23,321 nucleotides of DNA, from NCBI GenBank assembly GCA_039029515.1, contig JBCCFX010000040.1, positions 1 to 23,321 of the forward strand, read 5' to 3'. A program made the translations under genes and the position numbers. Shown here piece after piece: positions 1-7,400 of this stretch. The notes beneath the pieces are model-generated. The model had not been told where the DNA came from. It did not search any database and saw only the letters and a program-made list of their open reading frames with translations. The DNA comes from JBCCFX01 sp039029515. Its GTDB lineage: Bacteria > Planctomycetota > Phycisphaerae > Phycisphaerales > SM1A02. Every line of letters begins with the position of its first letter. The first letter of the stretch is position 1.

Positions 1-1969
1 AAGTGCCGGCACCGCCGGAGATCGAACGCAACTGACTGGAATAGCTCATGACTTCCGACAGCGGAGCTTCGGCGTGCACGACTGCCTGGTTGCCCGGGAG
101 CATGTCGGTGCCCTGAATGCGTCCGCGCTTCCCGGCGAGATCCGATGAGATATCGCCGATCAGGTCGGCACGAACCGTGATTTCCATCTTCACGAATGGC
201 TCGAGCAGCACTGGCTTCGCTTTCTGCACCGCATCGATGAATGCTTTCCGGCCCGCGGTGACGAAGGCGACTTCCTTCGAGTCCACCGGGTGGTACTTGC
301 CGTCATAGACACTGACCATGATGTTGTGCATCGGATAACCGGCGATCGCGCCATTCTGCATCACCTGACGAACACCTTTTTCGATGGCCGGCAGGAACTG
401 CTTCGGAATCGAACCGCCGAAGGTATCGTCCTTGAAGACGAGACCGTCCTGCAGGCCTTCCGCATCATCCGCAACGGGTTCGACGCGCAAGTAGACTTCA
501 CCGAACTGACCCGCACCACCCGACTGCTTCTTGTGTCGGTGATGACCTTCGGCTTTGCTCGTGATGGTCTCCTTGTACGCGACCTTCGGCGGATGCGTTT
601 CGACTTCAACGCCATACCGGTCCTTCAGCATCTGCAACTTAAGACGCAGGTGCTGTTCGCCGAGACCACGCAAGACGGATTCGCTGGTTGCTTGTACGCG
701 CTCGTATTCGAGTGTGGGGTCTTCCGCGATCATCTTGCGGAGCGCTTCGCCCATCTTCGTTTCCGCACCCTTACTCGTCCCTTCAATGGCGCGACCGAAC
801 ATCGGCTTCGGCAGGATGAGTGGCTTGAGTCCGAGACCAGACGAAATCTTGCCATCGTGCATCACGCAGTCGTAGTGAAGATCGTCGATCTTTGCGACAG
901 CGCCGATGTCGCCGGCAATGACGGAATCGATCTCGCTGTGGTCTTTGCCCATCAGCTTGAAGACGTGGGCGATGCGGACGCCTTTCTTCCCATCATCGAC
1001 GAGCGGCGCGTGATCGGATCCAATGTGTCCTTGATGAACGCGGAAGACGCAGAGCTTGCCGACGAACGGATCGGACGCCACTTTGAAGATGTGCGCGACG
1101 GTCGGCTTTTCGGAATCCGGTTCGCCGTGGAATTCCTTGCGTTCCTCTCCATCCATATACACAAACGTTCGCGGGTTTCCTTCCGCTGGATTGGGACAGA
1201 GCTTGACGATGTTGTGCATCAGCTCCTCGACCCCGATGTTGTCGCGGGCGGAGCAGAAACAGATCGGCACGAGGTGCTGCTCACGCAGTGAGCGCTCAAA
1301 TGGCTCGTGCAGTTTCTCGGGGGCGACTTCGCCTGCCTCGAGGTATTCGGCCATCAAGTCTTCATCGACTTCCACAACCTGATCAACGATCGCGGTGTGA
1401 TACGACGACACGTCACCGAAATCACTGTCGCCTTCAGTCTGTCGGAAGCAATCAATGACCGCCGTTCCGCCATTCGCGGGCAGGTTGAGCGGCTGACACC
1501 GTGATCCGAACGTTTCCTGGATTGACTCCAGCAGTTCCTTGAGATCGTTCGCATTGTCAATCTTGTTGACCACGATCATCGCGGGAAGATTGCGCTCCGT
1601 CGCTCGCTTCATCATGCGGTGGGTAACGTTCTCGATTCCCGCGTGCGCATCGATGACGACGACCGCAGTTTCAACCGCAGGCAGAACACTAATGGACATA
1701 CCGAGGAAGTCCGGCGAGCCAGGCGTATCAATCACATTGACGTGGGCGCCTTCGTGGTCGAAGTGAACCAGAGCACTGTTGAGGCTATGCCCATGTTCCT
1801 TTTCGAGGTCATCAAAGTCGCAGACTGCCTGACCATCCTCGACGCGCCCGATGCGGCCGATGATGCCGGCGTTGTGCAGCATCGCCTCGACCAGTGTTGT
1901 CTTGCCAGCGCCGGCGCTGCCAAGCAGGGCGAGGTTGCGAAGATCAGTCGTGGTGTATTTGGGCTTGGG
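1..1969 (-). CDS. Elongation factor G-like GTPase (EF-G2 type), 3' end outside window
   Basis: This is a translational GTPase of the EF-G family. About 655 residues are visible, and by comparison with EF-G only some 35 C-terminal residues are missing. The N-terminus has a P-loop (GSAGAGKTT, codons at about 1921-1895), followed by GRVEDGQAV, the G3 motif DTPGSPDF and the G4 motif NKID. Later come HKKQSGGAGQFGEV (domain IV) and LSEVMSYSSQLRSISGG (domain V). The switch-I stretch EKEHGHSLNSAL and the Ser in DTPGS, where canonical EF-G has His, place it with the EF-G-like/EF-G2 paralogues rather than the ribosomal-operon FusA. Its role may be accessory to translocation or ribosome recycling (inference). 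In the reading frame there is no ATG, GTG or TTG between the upstream stop (2018-2020) and the P-loop. The first in-frame ATG is at 1882, after the P-loop. The right end given is therefore approximate. Confidence 0.9.
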
Positions 1970-1972
1970 GTA

Positions 1973-1979
1973 CCTCCTC
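1973..1979 (-). promoter_or_regulatory. Strong Shine-Dalgarno before the EF-G-like gene
   Basis: On the minus strand this reads GAGGAGG, a near-perfect anti-16S match. Usual spacing of 6-9 nt would place initiation at codon AAG (1966) or CCC (1963) of the EF-G-like frame, neither a normal start codon. The site supports translation starting here despite the missing start codon, or a base error in the following dozen nucleotides. Confidence 0.55.
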
Positions 1980-2016
1980 GGGAGGAAAGGCGAAGCGTAC
2001 CCGGCTTCACCGAACC

Positions 2017-2048
2017 TTCACCGGACAACAAAACCAATCCAATATAAT
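2017..2048 (+). promoter_or_regulatory. Candidate promoter for trmL
   Basis: A perfect -10 hexamer TATAAT lies at 2043-2048 in the short divergent gap between the EF-G-like gene and trmL. The best upstream hexamer, TTCACC (2017-2022), is a weak -35 at a long 20-nt spacing. The predicted start near 2055 gives a leader of about 60 nt to the trmL ATG. On the other strand the same AT-rich patch reads TATATT and could serve the EF-G-like gene. Confidence 0.4.
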
Positions 2049-2115
2049 CAAATCCGCGAGGTCCGAGCCTCACGATGCACCCCATCCCCGAAACATCTGC
2101 CGTGATGCCGGTCTC

Positions 2116-2616
2116 ATGCCCCCACCAATCTTCCACATCGTGCTGCTGCACCCGGAGATACCCAACAACACGGGGAACATCGGCCGAACGTGTGCCGCCA
2201 CCCGTTGCAAGCTCCATGTGATCCATCCGATCTCGTTCGATATGTCGGAAAAGGCCCGCCGACGGGCCGGCCTCGAGTACTGGGATCTCGTGGAGTGGAC
2301 CGAGCATGACTCATGGGATGCGTTTCTCGAACGCGAGCCGATCGAACGCTTGTTCCTCTATACGACGCGGAGTGAGACGCCCCACTGGGACGCTGAACTG
2401 CGCGCCGGCGATTACCTGCTGTTCGGTCGCGAGACGAGCGGTGTTCCTGATGCCGTCCACAACTGGGTGGCGCAACGCTGGGGCGACGAAGCGCGCATCA
2501 CGCTGCCGATGGTCGAAGATCCTCGCGCGCGCAGTTTGAACCTCGCGACCGCGGTGTGCACTGCAATCTACGAAGGCCTGCGCCAGGTCGGCGGCATACC
2601 GCCAGCGACATCATGA
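2116..2616 (+). CDS. trmL: tRNA (cytidine/uridine-34 2'-O)-methyltransferase TrmL
   Basis: This is a SpoU/SPOUT-class methyltransferase of 166 aa, the usual TrmL/YibK size. It 2'-O-methylates the wobble base of tRNA-Leu isoacceptors using S-adenosylmethionine. The knot motifs are in order: HPEIPNNTGNIGRTCAAT near the N-terminus, LLFGRETSGVPD in the middle, and ITLPM...ARSLNLATAVCTAIYEGLRQ at the C-terminus. The Asn and Arg of NTGNIGRT and the SLNLA segment form the cofactor/dimer site in this family. There is a short insertion (VEDPRA) before SLNL. The ATG at 2116 was chosen because the protein then begins at the conserved IVLLHPEIPNNTGN strand; the frame extends upstream without family similarity. 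Its stop overlaps the next start (ATGA), which suggests translational coupling. Confidence 0.92.
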   Translation: MPPPIFHIVLLHPEIPNNTGNIGRTCAATRCKLHVIHPISFDMSEKARRRAGLEYWDLVEWTEHDSWDAFLEREPIERLFLYTTRSETPHWDAELRAGDYLLFGRETSGVPDAVHNWVAQRWGDEARITLPMVEDPRARSLNLATAVCTAIYEGLRQVGGIPPATS

Positions 2617-3323
2617 CCCCCAAACTGCCGCCACCACAAACGCGACGTTCAATCGTCCCAACCATCGGACCAATCGGATGCGTGCTATTCATCACCATCT
2701 GGTTGAGTGCCGGGGTTGGCGTCGGCGTCATCGGCTACAACGTCTTCAATCTGTCGGGTTCGTTGTCATATGGCGCGGGACTTGCCATCTCGTTGCTCGG
2801 TCTTGTCGGACTTGGTGGGTTGTGGGTCAACCTGACTGCCGGCATGATGCACGATTCGTGGGATGACACCGTCGAAGCGTGCGCAGCGCTCCTCACCGAT
2901 GTGCAGGCGATGTCGCTCGACGACGCGGTTGAAGCCGCGGTTTCAATCCTCAACGATCCTGAGCGCGTAACGGTGACGCCGCGCACGCCGCAGAGTCCGC
3001 CGCTCCCGAACGGCCTACCGCCCGCGCTCGATGCCTGGTGCGAACGTATCGAGCGCGTTGACTTCCACAATTTTTCTACGGAGTTCGCGTACGTGCATCT
3101 GCTGAACCGCCGGCAGAAGCCGCGCGGCGCCCGCGCTGGATCGCATGTGATCGGCTGGTCTGATGAAGGACACAACTGGTTCCTCATCGCACCGCCAAGC
3201 GATGCCATTCACCATCCGAGCGCAGGTGAGGAAGACGATCCGTCGAAAGACACGATCTACCCGAGTATCTGGCACGCGATCGTATATCTCGCGCGCGAAC
3301 ACGAGATCATCACGGGTTCATGA
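2613..3323 (+). CDS. Hypothetical two-TM membrane protein
   Basis: A 236-aa protein not recognised as any named family. Residues 1-14 are Pro/Arg-rich. Two hydrophobic, Gly-rich helices follow (about 20-43 and 53-75), then a soluble, acidic domain of about 160 residues with an aromatic-rich C-terminal part (SHVIGWSDEGHNWFLIAP, IWHAIVYLAREHEIITGS). The ATG at 2613 overlaps the trmL stop as ATGA, and I prefer it to the more upstream start at 2556. The 3' end overlaps the convergent htpX gene by 14 nt. Co-transcription with trmL is likely, but no function can be inferred from the neighbours. Confidence 0.75.
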   Translation: MTPKLPPPQTRRSIVPTIGPIGCVLFITIWLSAGVGVGVIGYNVFNLSGSLSYGAGLAISLLGLVGLGGLWVNLTAGMMHDSWDDTVEACAALLTDVQAMSLDDAVEAAVSILNDPERVTVTPRTPQSPPLPNGLPPALDAWCERIERVDFHNFSTEFAYVHLLNRRQKPRGARAGSHVIGWSDEGHNWFLIAPPSDAIHHPSAGEEDDPSKDTIYPSIWHAIVYLAREHEIITGS

Positions 3324-4146
3324 GGGCCGCAATACGCTTCTGCGTCGGCGGATGGCTTGCGAAAAGATTCGTCATCGCTTTGCCCATGAAAGGTTCGACG
3401 ATGAACATGTTGTTCATCGCGGGATTCGGCTGCTGAAGCGGGATGCGTTTCGACATCGATTCCAGCTTCTGCAGCGCCGAGGCAAGGCCGCGCGGCGAGC
3501 CGGCGATCTGCGCGCCATCGGCGTCGGCAACGTATTCGCGACTTCGGCTGATCATCGCTTTGATCATCGCAGCACCGACCGCCCCGATGGTGACCACGCC
3601 GATCAACACCAGCGGATTCCCGCCGCGGTTCCCGCGCGAGAAGCCGAACATATAGAACGACATCTGAGCCATCATGGCGAACAGGCCCGCGACGGTGGCG
3701 GCGATGGTCGATGTCAGCGTGTCACGATTCTTGATATGCGCGAGTTCGTGTGCGATGACACCTTCGAGTTCCTCGTGGTCAAGGATCTGCAGCAGACCTT
3801 CGGTGATGGCGACCGCGGACTTCTTCGGGCTACGGCCGGTGGCGAATGCATTGGGTGCTTTGTGCGGGCAGATGTACACACGCGGCATGGGCAAGCCAGC
3901 GCGCTGTGAAAGTCGACGCACCATGTCGTAGACGTGCGGGAGCTTGTGCTCATCGATCTCGATGCCGCGCATCGCCGTAATAGCAATGCGGTCGGAAGCG
4001 AACCATGCACCGAAGTTCATGACGATGGCGATCACGCCGGCGAACAGCATGCCCCCGGTACCCCAGAAGCTGCCGACCCAGACAACGAGGGCGAAGAGCG
4101 CGCCGAGCAGCGCGACGGTCTTGAGGTTATTGGTGAATGCGGTCAT
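3310..4146 (-). CDS. htpX: HtpX-family membrane zinc metalloprotease
   Basis: An M48B inner-membrane protease of 278 aa that degrades misfolded membrane proteins. Two N-terminal TM helices are visible (about 10-26 and 31-50), followed by the typical PRVYICPHKAPNAFATGRSPKKSAVAITEGLL segment. The zinc site HELAH lies at residues 133-137 and the third ligand Glu in SRSREYVADADGA near 204. Further hydrophobic segments lie around 145-165 and 178-198. The family signature FASHPPTQKRIAAL is near the C-terminus. The ATG at 4146 (MTAFTNNLK) gives the normal family N-terminus; the longer frame adds 17 unlikely residues. A possible short ORF ends 1 nt upstream. The gene's stop overlaps the convergent membrane-protein gene. 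Confidence 0.93.
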   Translation of the reverse strand: MTAFTNNLKTVALLGALFALVVWVGSFWGTGGMLFAGVIAIVMNFGAWFASDRIAITAMRGIEIDEHKLPHVYDMVRRLSQRAGLPMPRVYICPHKAPNAFATGRSPKKSAVAITEGLLQILDHEELEGVIAHELAHIKNRDTLTSTIAATVAGLFAMMAQMSFYMFGFSRGNRGGNPLVLIGVVTIGAVGAAMIKAMISRSREYVADADGAQIAGSPRGLASALQKLESMSKRIPLQQPNPAMNNMFIVEPFMGKAMTNLFASHPPTQKRIAALMNP

Positions 4147-4147
4147 G

Positions 4148-4258
4148 TCATCTCTTGTTCGGAAACGCCGTAGCTCGATTGAATTCGAGCGATCCAATCA
4201 GAAAGATGCAAAGTCCATGCCGGGCTGCGAGGGCGCAACTGCGCATCATGGCTGCCAT
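4148..4258 (-). CDS. Possible 36-aa leader ORF ahead of htpX
   Basis: A short ORF fills most of the 153-nt gap between glyA and htpX. It begins at ATG 4258 with a strong Shine-Dalgarno GGAGG at 4268-4272 (9-nt spacing), encodes a basic, partly hydrophobic peptide (MAAMMRSCALAARHGLCIFL...), and stops 1 nt before the htpX ATG. The position suggests a coupled leader peptide or a small membrane protein. The weak RBS of htpX itself fits coupling. No homologue is recognised, and chance cannot be excluded. Confidence 0.3.
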   Translation of the reverse strand: MAAMMRSCALAARHGLCIFLIGSLEFNRATAFPNKR

Positions 4259-4299
4259 TTCGACAGTCCTCCGTCATCTGCCAACTGCCCTCTGCCCAA

Positions 4300-5595
4300 T
4301 CAGTGTGGCAGCGGGAATCGTGCACACATCGTCCGGACTTCGTCGCGAACCTGGGCACAGACGCTTTCATCGCCGTTGCTGCCCATCACGCGATCCAGCA
4401 GATCCGCGACCGCGACCATATCGGCTTCACCGAGGCCACGCGTCGTCAGTGCCGGCGTGCCGAGACGCAGGCCGCTCGTCACCATCGGCTTGCGCGGATC
4501 GTTCGGAATGCCATTCTTATTCACAATGATGCCCGCCATCTCGAGCCAGCGTTCGGCGTCCGCACCGGTGAGGTTCGCATCGCGCGGACGAAGGTCAACG
4601 AGCATCAAGTGATTGTCGGTCCCACCTGAGCAGAGTCGATAGCCGCGCTCCGTCAGTGCGCCGGCGAGTGCTCGGGCATTCGCCACGACCTGCTCGCAGT
4701 ATGTCGTGAACTCAGGCTTGAGCGCTTCGCCGAATGCAACCGCCTTGGCGGCGATGACGTGCATGAGCGGTCCGCCTTGTGAACCCGGGAAAACCTTGCG
4801 ATCGATCTTCTTCGCGAACTCTTCATCGTTCGTCAGGATCAGACCGCCGCGCGGACCGCGTAATGTCTTGTGCGTTGTCGTTGTGACGACGTGCGCGTGA
4901 CCGATTGGTGAAGGATGCACGCCGGTCGCGACAAGACCCGCAATATGCGCGATGTCCGCAAGCAGCACCGCATCAACGCTGTCCGCGATCGCGCGGAATC
5001 GTGGAAAGTCGATGGTGCGCGAATACGCGGAGTACCCGCAAATGATCATCTTCGGCTTCGTCTCAGTCGCGATGCGCTGAATCTCGTCATAGTCGAGCAT
5101 CTCGGTGTCTGCATCGAGGTCGTAGTCAACGATGTCGTAGAAGGTGCCGGAGAAGTTCGGCTTGAGACCGTGACTGAGGTGGCCACCCGAGGAGATCGGC
5201 AATGACAGGATTCTGTCACCGGCATTGAGCAGCGCCATGAACGCGGCGACGTTGGCATTCGCGCCACTGTGCGGCTGGACGTTGGCGTATCCACACTTGA
5301 AGAGTTCCTTCGCACGGTCGCGAGCGAGGTCTTCGATCTGGTCGTGGAATTCACAGCCGCCGTAATAGCGCTTGCCGGGATAGCCTTCGGCGTACTTGTT
5401 GGTGAGCCACGAGCCCATGGTGTGCATGACGGCGGGCGTGACGTGGTTCTCACTCGCGATGAGTTCGAGCGTATTTGCCTGCCGATCGGCCTCCTTGGCG
5501 AGCAGGTCAGCGGCGACGGGATCGGCCGCTTCGAGCAGGCTCATGAGGGCGCGGGATGACGGGTCGAGATCAACGTTCATCGTGGTCGTGCTCAT
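4300..5595 (-). CDS. glyA: Serine hydroxymethyltransferase
   Basis: A PLP-dependent enzyme interconverting serine plus tetrahydrofolate with glycine plus 5,10-methylene-THF, cytosolic, 431 aa. Recognised motifs include LIASENHVTPAVM (about 45-57), NKYAEGYPGKRYYGGCE (66-82), PHSGANANVAAF (108-119), the PLP lysine K243 in TTTTHKTLRGPRGG, and FPGSQGGPLMHVIAAKAVA. The C-terminal SGLRLGTPALTTRG is also typical. The family DLAHGGHLTHG is here PISSGGHLSHG, a mild variant. The start at 5595 (MSTTTMNVD) was chosen because the open frame further upstream runs into the 22-bp repeat and REP palindrome; 5580 is an alternative. No clear Shine-Dalgarno is present. The repeat/transposase unit directly upstream probably separates or replaces its original promoter region. 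Confidence 0.95.
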   Translation of the reverse strand: MSTTTMNVDLDPSSRALMSLLEAADPVAADLLAKEADRQANTLELIASENHVTPAVMHTMGSWLTNKYAEGYPGKRYYGGCEFHDQIEDLARDRAKELFKCGYANVQPHSGANANVAAFMALLNAGDRILSLPISSGGHLSHGLKPNFSGTFYDIVDYDLDADTEMLDYDEIQRIATETKPKMIICGYSAYSRTIDFPRFRAIADSVDAVLLADIAHIAGLVATGVHPSPIGHAHVVTTTTHKTLRGPRGGLILTNDEEFAKKIDRKVFPGSQGGPLMHVIAAKAVAFGEALKPEFTTYCEQVVANARALAGALTERGYRLCSGGTDNHLMLVDLRPRDANLTGADAERWLEMAGIIVNKNGIPNDPRKPMVTSGLRLGTPALTTRGLGEADMVAVADLLDRVMGSNGDESVCAQVRDEVRTMCARFPLPH

Positions 5596-5608
5596 GCCGA
5601 CATGGTAG

Positions 5609-5630
5609 GTCAAAGCGGGCGAAGGATCAC
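5609..5630 (+). repeat. Direct repeat, left copy (22 bp)
   Basis: Identical over 22 bp to 6361-6382, starting GTCAAAGCGG and ending AAGGATCAC, in the same orientation. It begins 13 nt upstream of the chosen glyA start codon. Confidence 0.8.
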
Positions 5631-5672
5631 CTGATCGTCCAGAGCCTCGCGAATCGATATTCATCGCTTCTT

Positions 5673-5699
5673 CGTAGGGCGGGTTCTCCGAACCCGCCG
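5673..5699 (+). repeat. REP palindrome, left copy
   Basis: A perfect 9-bp stem GGCGGGTTC / GAACCCGCC with a 3-nt loop TCC, preceded by the conserved CGTAG. The 27-nt segment is identical to the reverse complement of 6327-6353. It could act as a hairpin in transcripts and is the probable recognition target of the neighbouring RAYT. Confidence 0.85.
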
Positions 5700-5719
5700 A
5701 TTCAGATGTGTGAGCGAGC

Positions 5720-6244
5720 TCATTCACCAACGAGCGTTGCAAGCGACGTGTTGTCTGGCCTGCAGACACGTCGTCCACGGCACGAGCAACCCCAATCCTG
5801 GAGATACGTGCCTTCGCGCACGAATCGATGGAACGATGAGAATGGCCAGTCGTGCGGGCAGCTCGCATGACCATGCTTCACAGGGTTGTAGTGAATGTAA
5901 TCGACCAGCCGGACGAACTCCTTCTCATTGCAGACTGTGCGTTCCCAGAATCTCTTCTGCCATAGCGAACGTCTTCGAGAACGGAGAATCGCCTGACGTT
6001 TGATGGCGTGCATTCGCCGCGAGAAGTCCGCATCGCCGGGTGGTAACGTGAGGATGATGTGCCAGTGATCCGGCAGTAGCACAATCGCAATGCATGCGAA
6101 TGGAAGATGACGCTGTGTCGAGCGAATCGCTTCCGCGAGCGCGTTTCGATATAGCGGATCGACAAGAATTGGCCTTCGATCGCGCGTGACCGACGTGAGA
6201 AAGAACGTCCCGCCTGGAATAAATGCTCGCCGGTAGTTCGGCAT
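5720..6244 (-). CDS. REP-associated tyrosine transposase (RAYT, IS200-like Y1 family)
   Basis: A 174-aa single-strand HUH-type transposase. The HUH metal-binding pair is H60-W-H62 in LLPDHWHIILTLP. The catalytic tyrosine is most likely Y116 in LVDYIHYNPVKHG, the hallmark RAYT motif. The N-terminus MPNYRRAFIPGGTFFLTSVTRDRRPIL is typical for the family. The start at 6244 (ATG, with GAGGT just upstream) matches that N-terminus; an upstream in-frame TTG at 6259 is less likely. The length and the intact motifs suggest an active enzyme. It is flanked by inverted REP palindromes. RAYTs are usually domesticated and bind/cleave REPs rather than spread as classic IS elements. Confidence 0.9.
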   Translation of the reverse strand: MPNYRRAFIPGGTFFLTSVTRDRRPILVDPLYRNALAEAIRSTQRHLPFACIAIVLLPDHWHIILTLPPGDADFSRRMHAIKRQAILRSRRRSLWQKRFWERTVCNEKEFVRLVDYIHYNPVKHGHASCPHDWPFSSFHRFVREGTYLQDWGCSCRGRRVCRPDNTSLATLVGE

Positions 6245-6326
6245 GCCGACCTCGTTCAAGGTCGATGCGTGGAAGGCATGGTAGCTCTACGCTCAGGTCA
6301 AATCGACTTACGAGCTAGATTCAAGA

Positions 6327-6353
6327 CGGCGGGTTCGGAGAACCCGCCCTACG
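6327..6353 (-). repeat. REP palindrome, right copy
   Basis: Inverted copy of 5673-5699, identical over 27 nt. The stem GGCGGGTTC / GAACCCGCC has loop GGA as read on the plus strand. It lies upstream of the RAYT gene, 7 nt from the right direct repeat. Confidence 0.85.
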
Positions 6354-6360
6354 GGGACTC

Positions 6361-6382
6361 GTCAAAGCGGGCGAAGGATCAC
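6361..6382 (+). repeat. Direct repeat, right copy (22 bp)
   Basis: Identical over 22 bp to 5609-5630, in the same orientation. It ends 1 nt before the stop codon of the downstream zinc-ribbon gene. Confidence 0.8.
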
Positions 6383-6383
6383 G

Positions 6384-7400
6384 TCAGATTGGCGTATCGA
6401 AGATCATCAGAATCGGCACGAGACAGAATGGCAGAAGCAGCGTCGACAGGATCGTCAGGAGGATTCCGACCGCCCACCCATGCGGCATCCTCATGTATCG
6501 CCCCACCGCAACACTCCACCAGATCGCGTTGAATGGCACCCACAGAAAGTAAGCGATCATGTCGACAATAAAGTAGTACTCCGTATAAGTCGGCGTGAGG
6601 CTGAAGATGACGAAATCGGCGCACTCAGCCGTGCACGAAAGACACATGTACGCCATCGGTACAGCGGTTTGGTACATGCCGATTCGAGCGATGTGTCGCC
6701 ACTGCACTCGAGCGCGACGTCGTGATGCCGGCAACAGGCAAAATGACGCCACCATCACACCGATATGCACGAGCATGCCGATCGCGAGTACGTAGAACAG
6801 GAACTCCTTGATCATCCCGGTGAGGATCTCGCCGGGTGACGAGAGGTAATTGAACGGTACGACATTCACCGTGTAATCAAGTGATGTCGTATCAGCCCAT
6901 GGCATCGCCAGGATCTTGAGTCCGTAGATGACCTCGTCCGCGAGGCTGATCGAAGGTTGAAGTCCGGCGGGTACGTACTGGAGCGATCTCGCCAACTCAC
7001 CGAATCGATGCTCGACGTACACGGTTCCTGCCATCGCGACATACAGCACCATGATCGCGGCGAGGTAGAACACGAGAAAACGAGCCGGTCGAATCGCATG
7101 CTCCAGCTTCAGGTCTTTCCAGAACTTCCACGGCCAGCACATCATCATCAACGTGCCGAGGAGGCGCAACGGGATGGATCGCTTTCGCCCAAACTCAATG
7201 CACCACTTCGGTGTGTGCAGTCGATTCGTGAGCAGATCGCCCCATGCGAATTCGAGACCGCATTCGGCGCAGGTGCCATCCAGCGGGCATTGATCCGTCC
7301 ATGCGGCAATCTGACCGTTGAGGGCATAGCCGCAACGTGGGCAGGTAGGCGCTTCGGCATAGCGTCGTTCGTCAGACAAGCTGCTTCGTTCCGTACGCAT
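6384..7400 (-). CDS. Zinc-ribbon multi-TM membrane protein, copy B
   Basis: A 338-aa membrane protein with an N-terminal zinc ribbon: CPRCG (C20, C23) and CAECG (C44, C47), with an extra Cys in DQCPLDG. A shared linker WGDLLTNRLHTPKWCIE and about five hydrophobic helices follow, ending in the conserved IWWSVAVGRYMRMPHGWAVGILL. It is a tandem paralogue of the upstream gene. The start at 7400 overlaps the end of that gene by 29 nt, so the pair is probably one transcript; no Shine-Dalgarno is visible, which fits translational coupling. Ribbons of this Cys-rich type fused to TM domains are common in planctomycetes, and their function is unknown. Its 3' end abuts the right direct repeat of the REP-RAYT unit. 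Confidence 0.8.
   Translation of the reverse strand: MRTERSSLSDERRYAEAPTCPRCGYALNGQIAAWTDQCPLDGTCAECGLEFAWGDLLTNRLHTPKWCIEFGRKRSIPLRLLGTLMMMCWPWKFWKDLKLEHAIRPARFLVFYLAAIMVLYVAMAGTVYVEHRFGELARSLQYVPAGLQPSISLADEVIYGLKILAMPWADTTSLDYTVNVVPFNYLSSPGEILTGMIKEFLFYVLAIGMLVHIGVMVASFCLLPASRRRARVQWRHIARIGMYQTAVPMAYMCLSCTAECADFVIFSLTPTYTEYYFIVDMIAYFLWVPFNAIWWSVAVGRYMRMPHGWAVGILLTILSTLLLPFCLVPILMIFDTPI
7195..7346 (-). repeat. 152-bp near-identical block, copy B
   Basis: It aligns without gaps to 8186-8337, with six mismatches by eye (about 96% identity). It encodes the zinc ribbon and following linker (roughly TCPRCG to CIE). The rest of the two genes is much more diverged. Confidence 0.85.

Larger units (their letters stand above)
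5609..6382. mobile_element. REP-RAYT unit bounded by 22-bp direct repeats
   Basis: The unit of about 770 bp consists of a direct repeat (5609-5630), a REP palindrome (5673-5699), an IS200-like tyrosine transposase on the minus strand, an inverted REP copy (6327-6353) and the second direct repeat (6361-6382). A lone transposase flanked by inverted REPs is the standard architecture of REP-associated tyrosine transposases. The outer direct repeats are not expected from Y1 chemistry. The unit sits between the glyA start and the 3' end of a zinc-ribbon gene. Confidence 0.7.

Noticed and set aside
290..1291. Long plus-strand open frame (333 codons)
   Set aside because: It is the antisense shadow of the EF-G-like gene; the minus frame carries all the GTPase motifs.
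1732..2307. Minus-strand open frame across the EF-G start and trmL
   Set aside because: No domain is recognised, it runs antisense to trmL and is in a different frame from the EF-G-like gene. A frameshift joining it to EF-G was considered, but its residues do not resemble an EF-G N-terminus.
5596..5874. Upstream 93-codon extension of glyA
   Set aside because: It passes through the direct repeat, the REP palindrome and the transposase gene; the family N-terminus begins near 5595.
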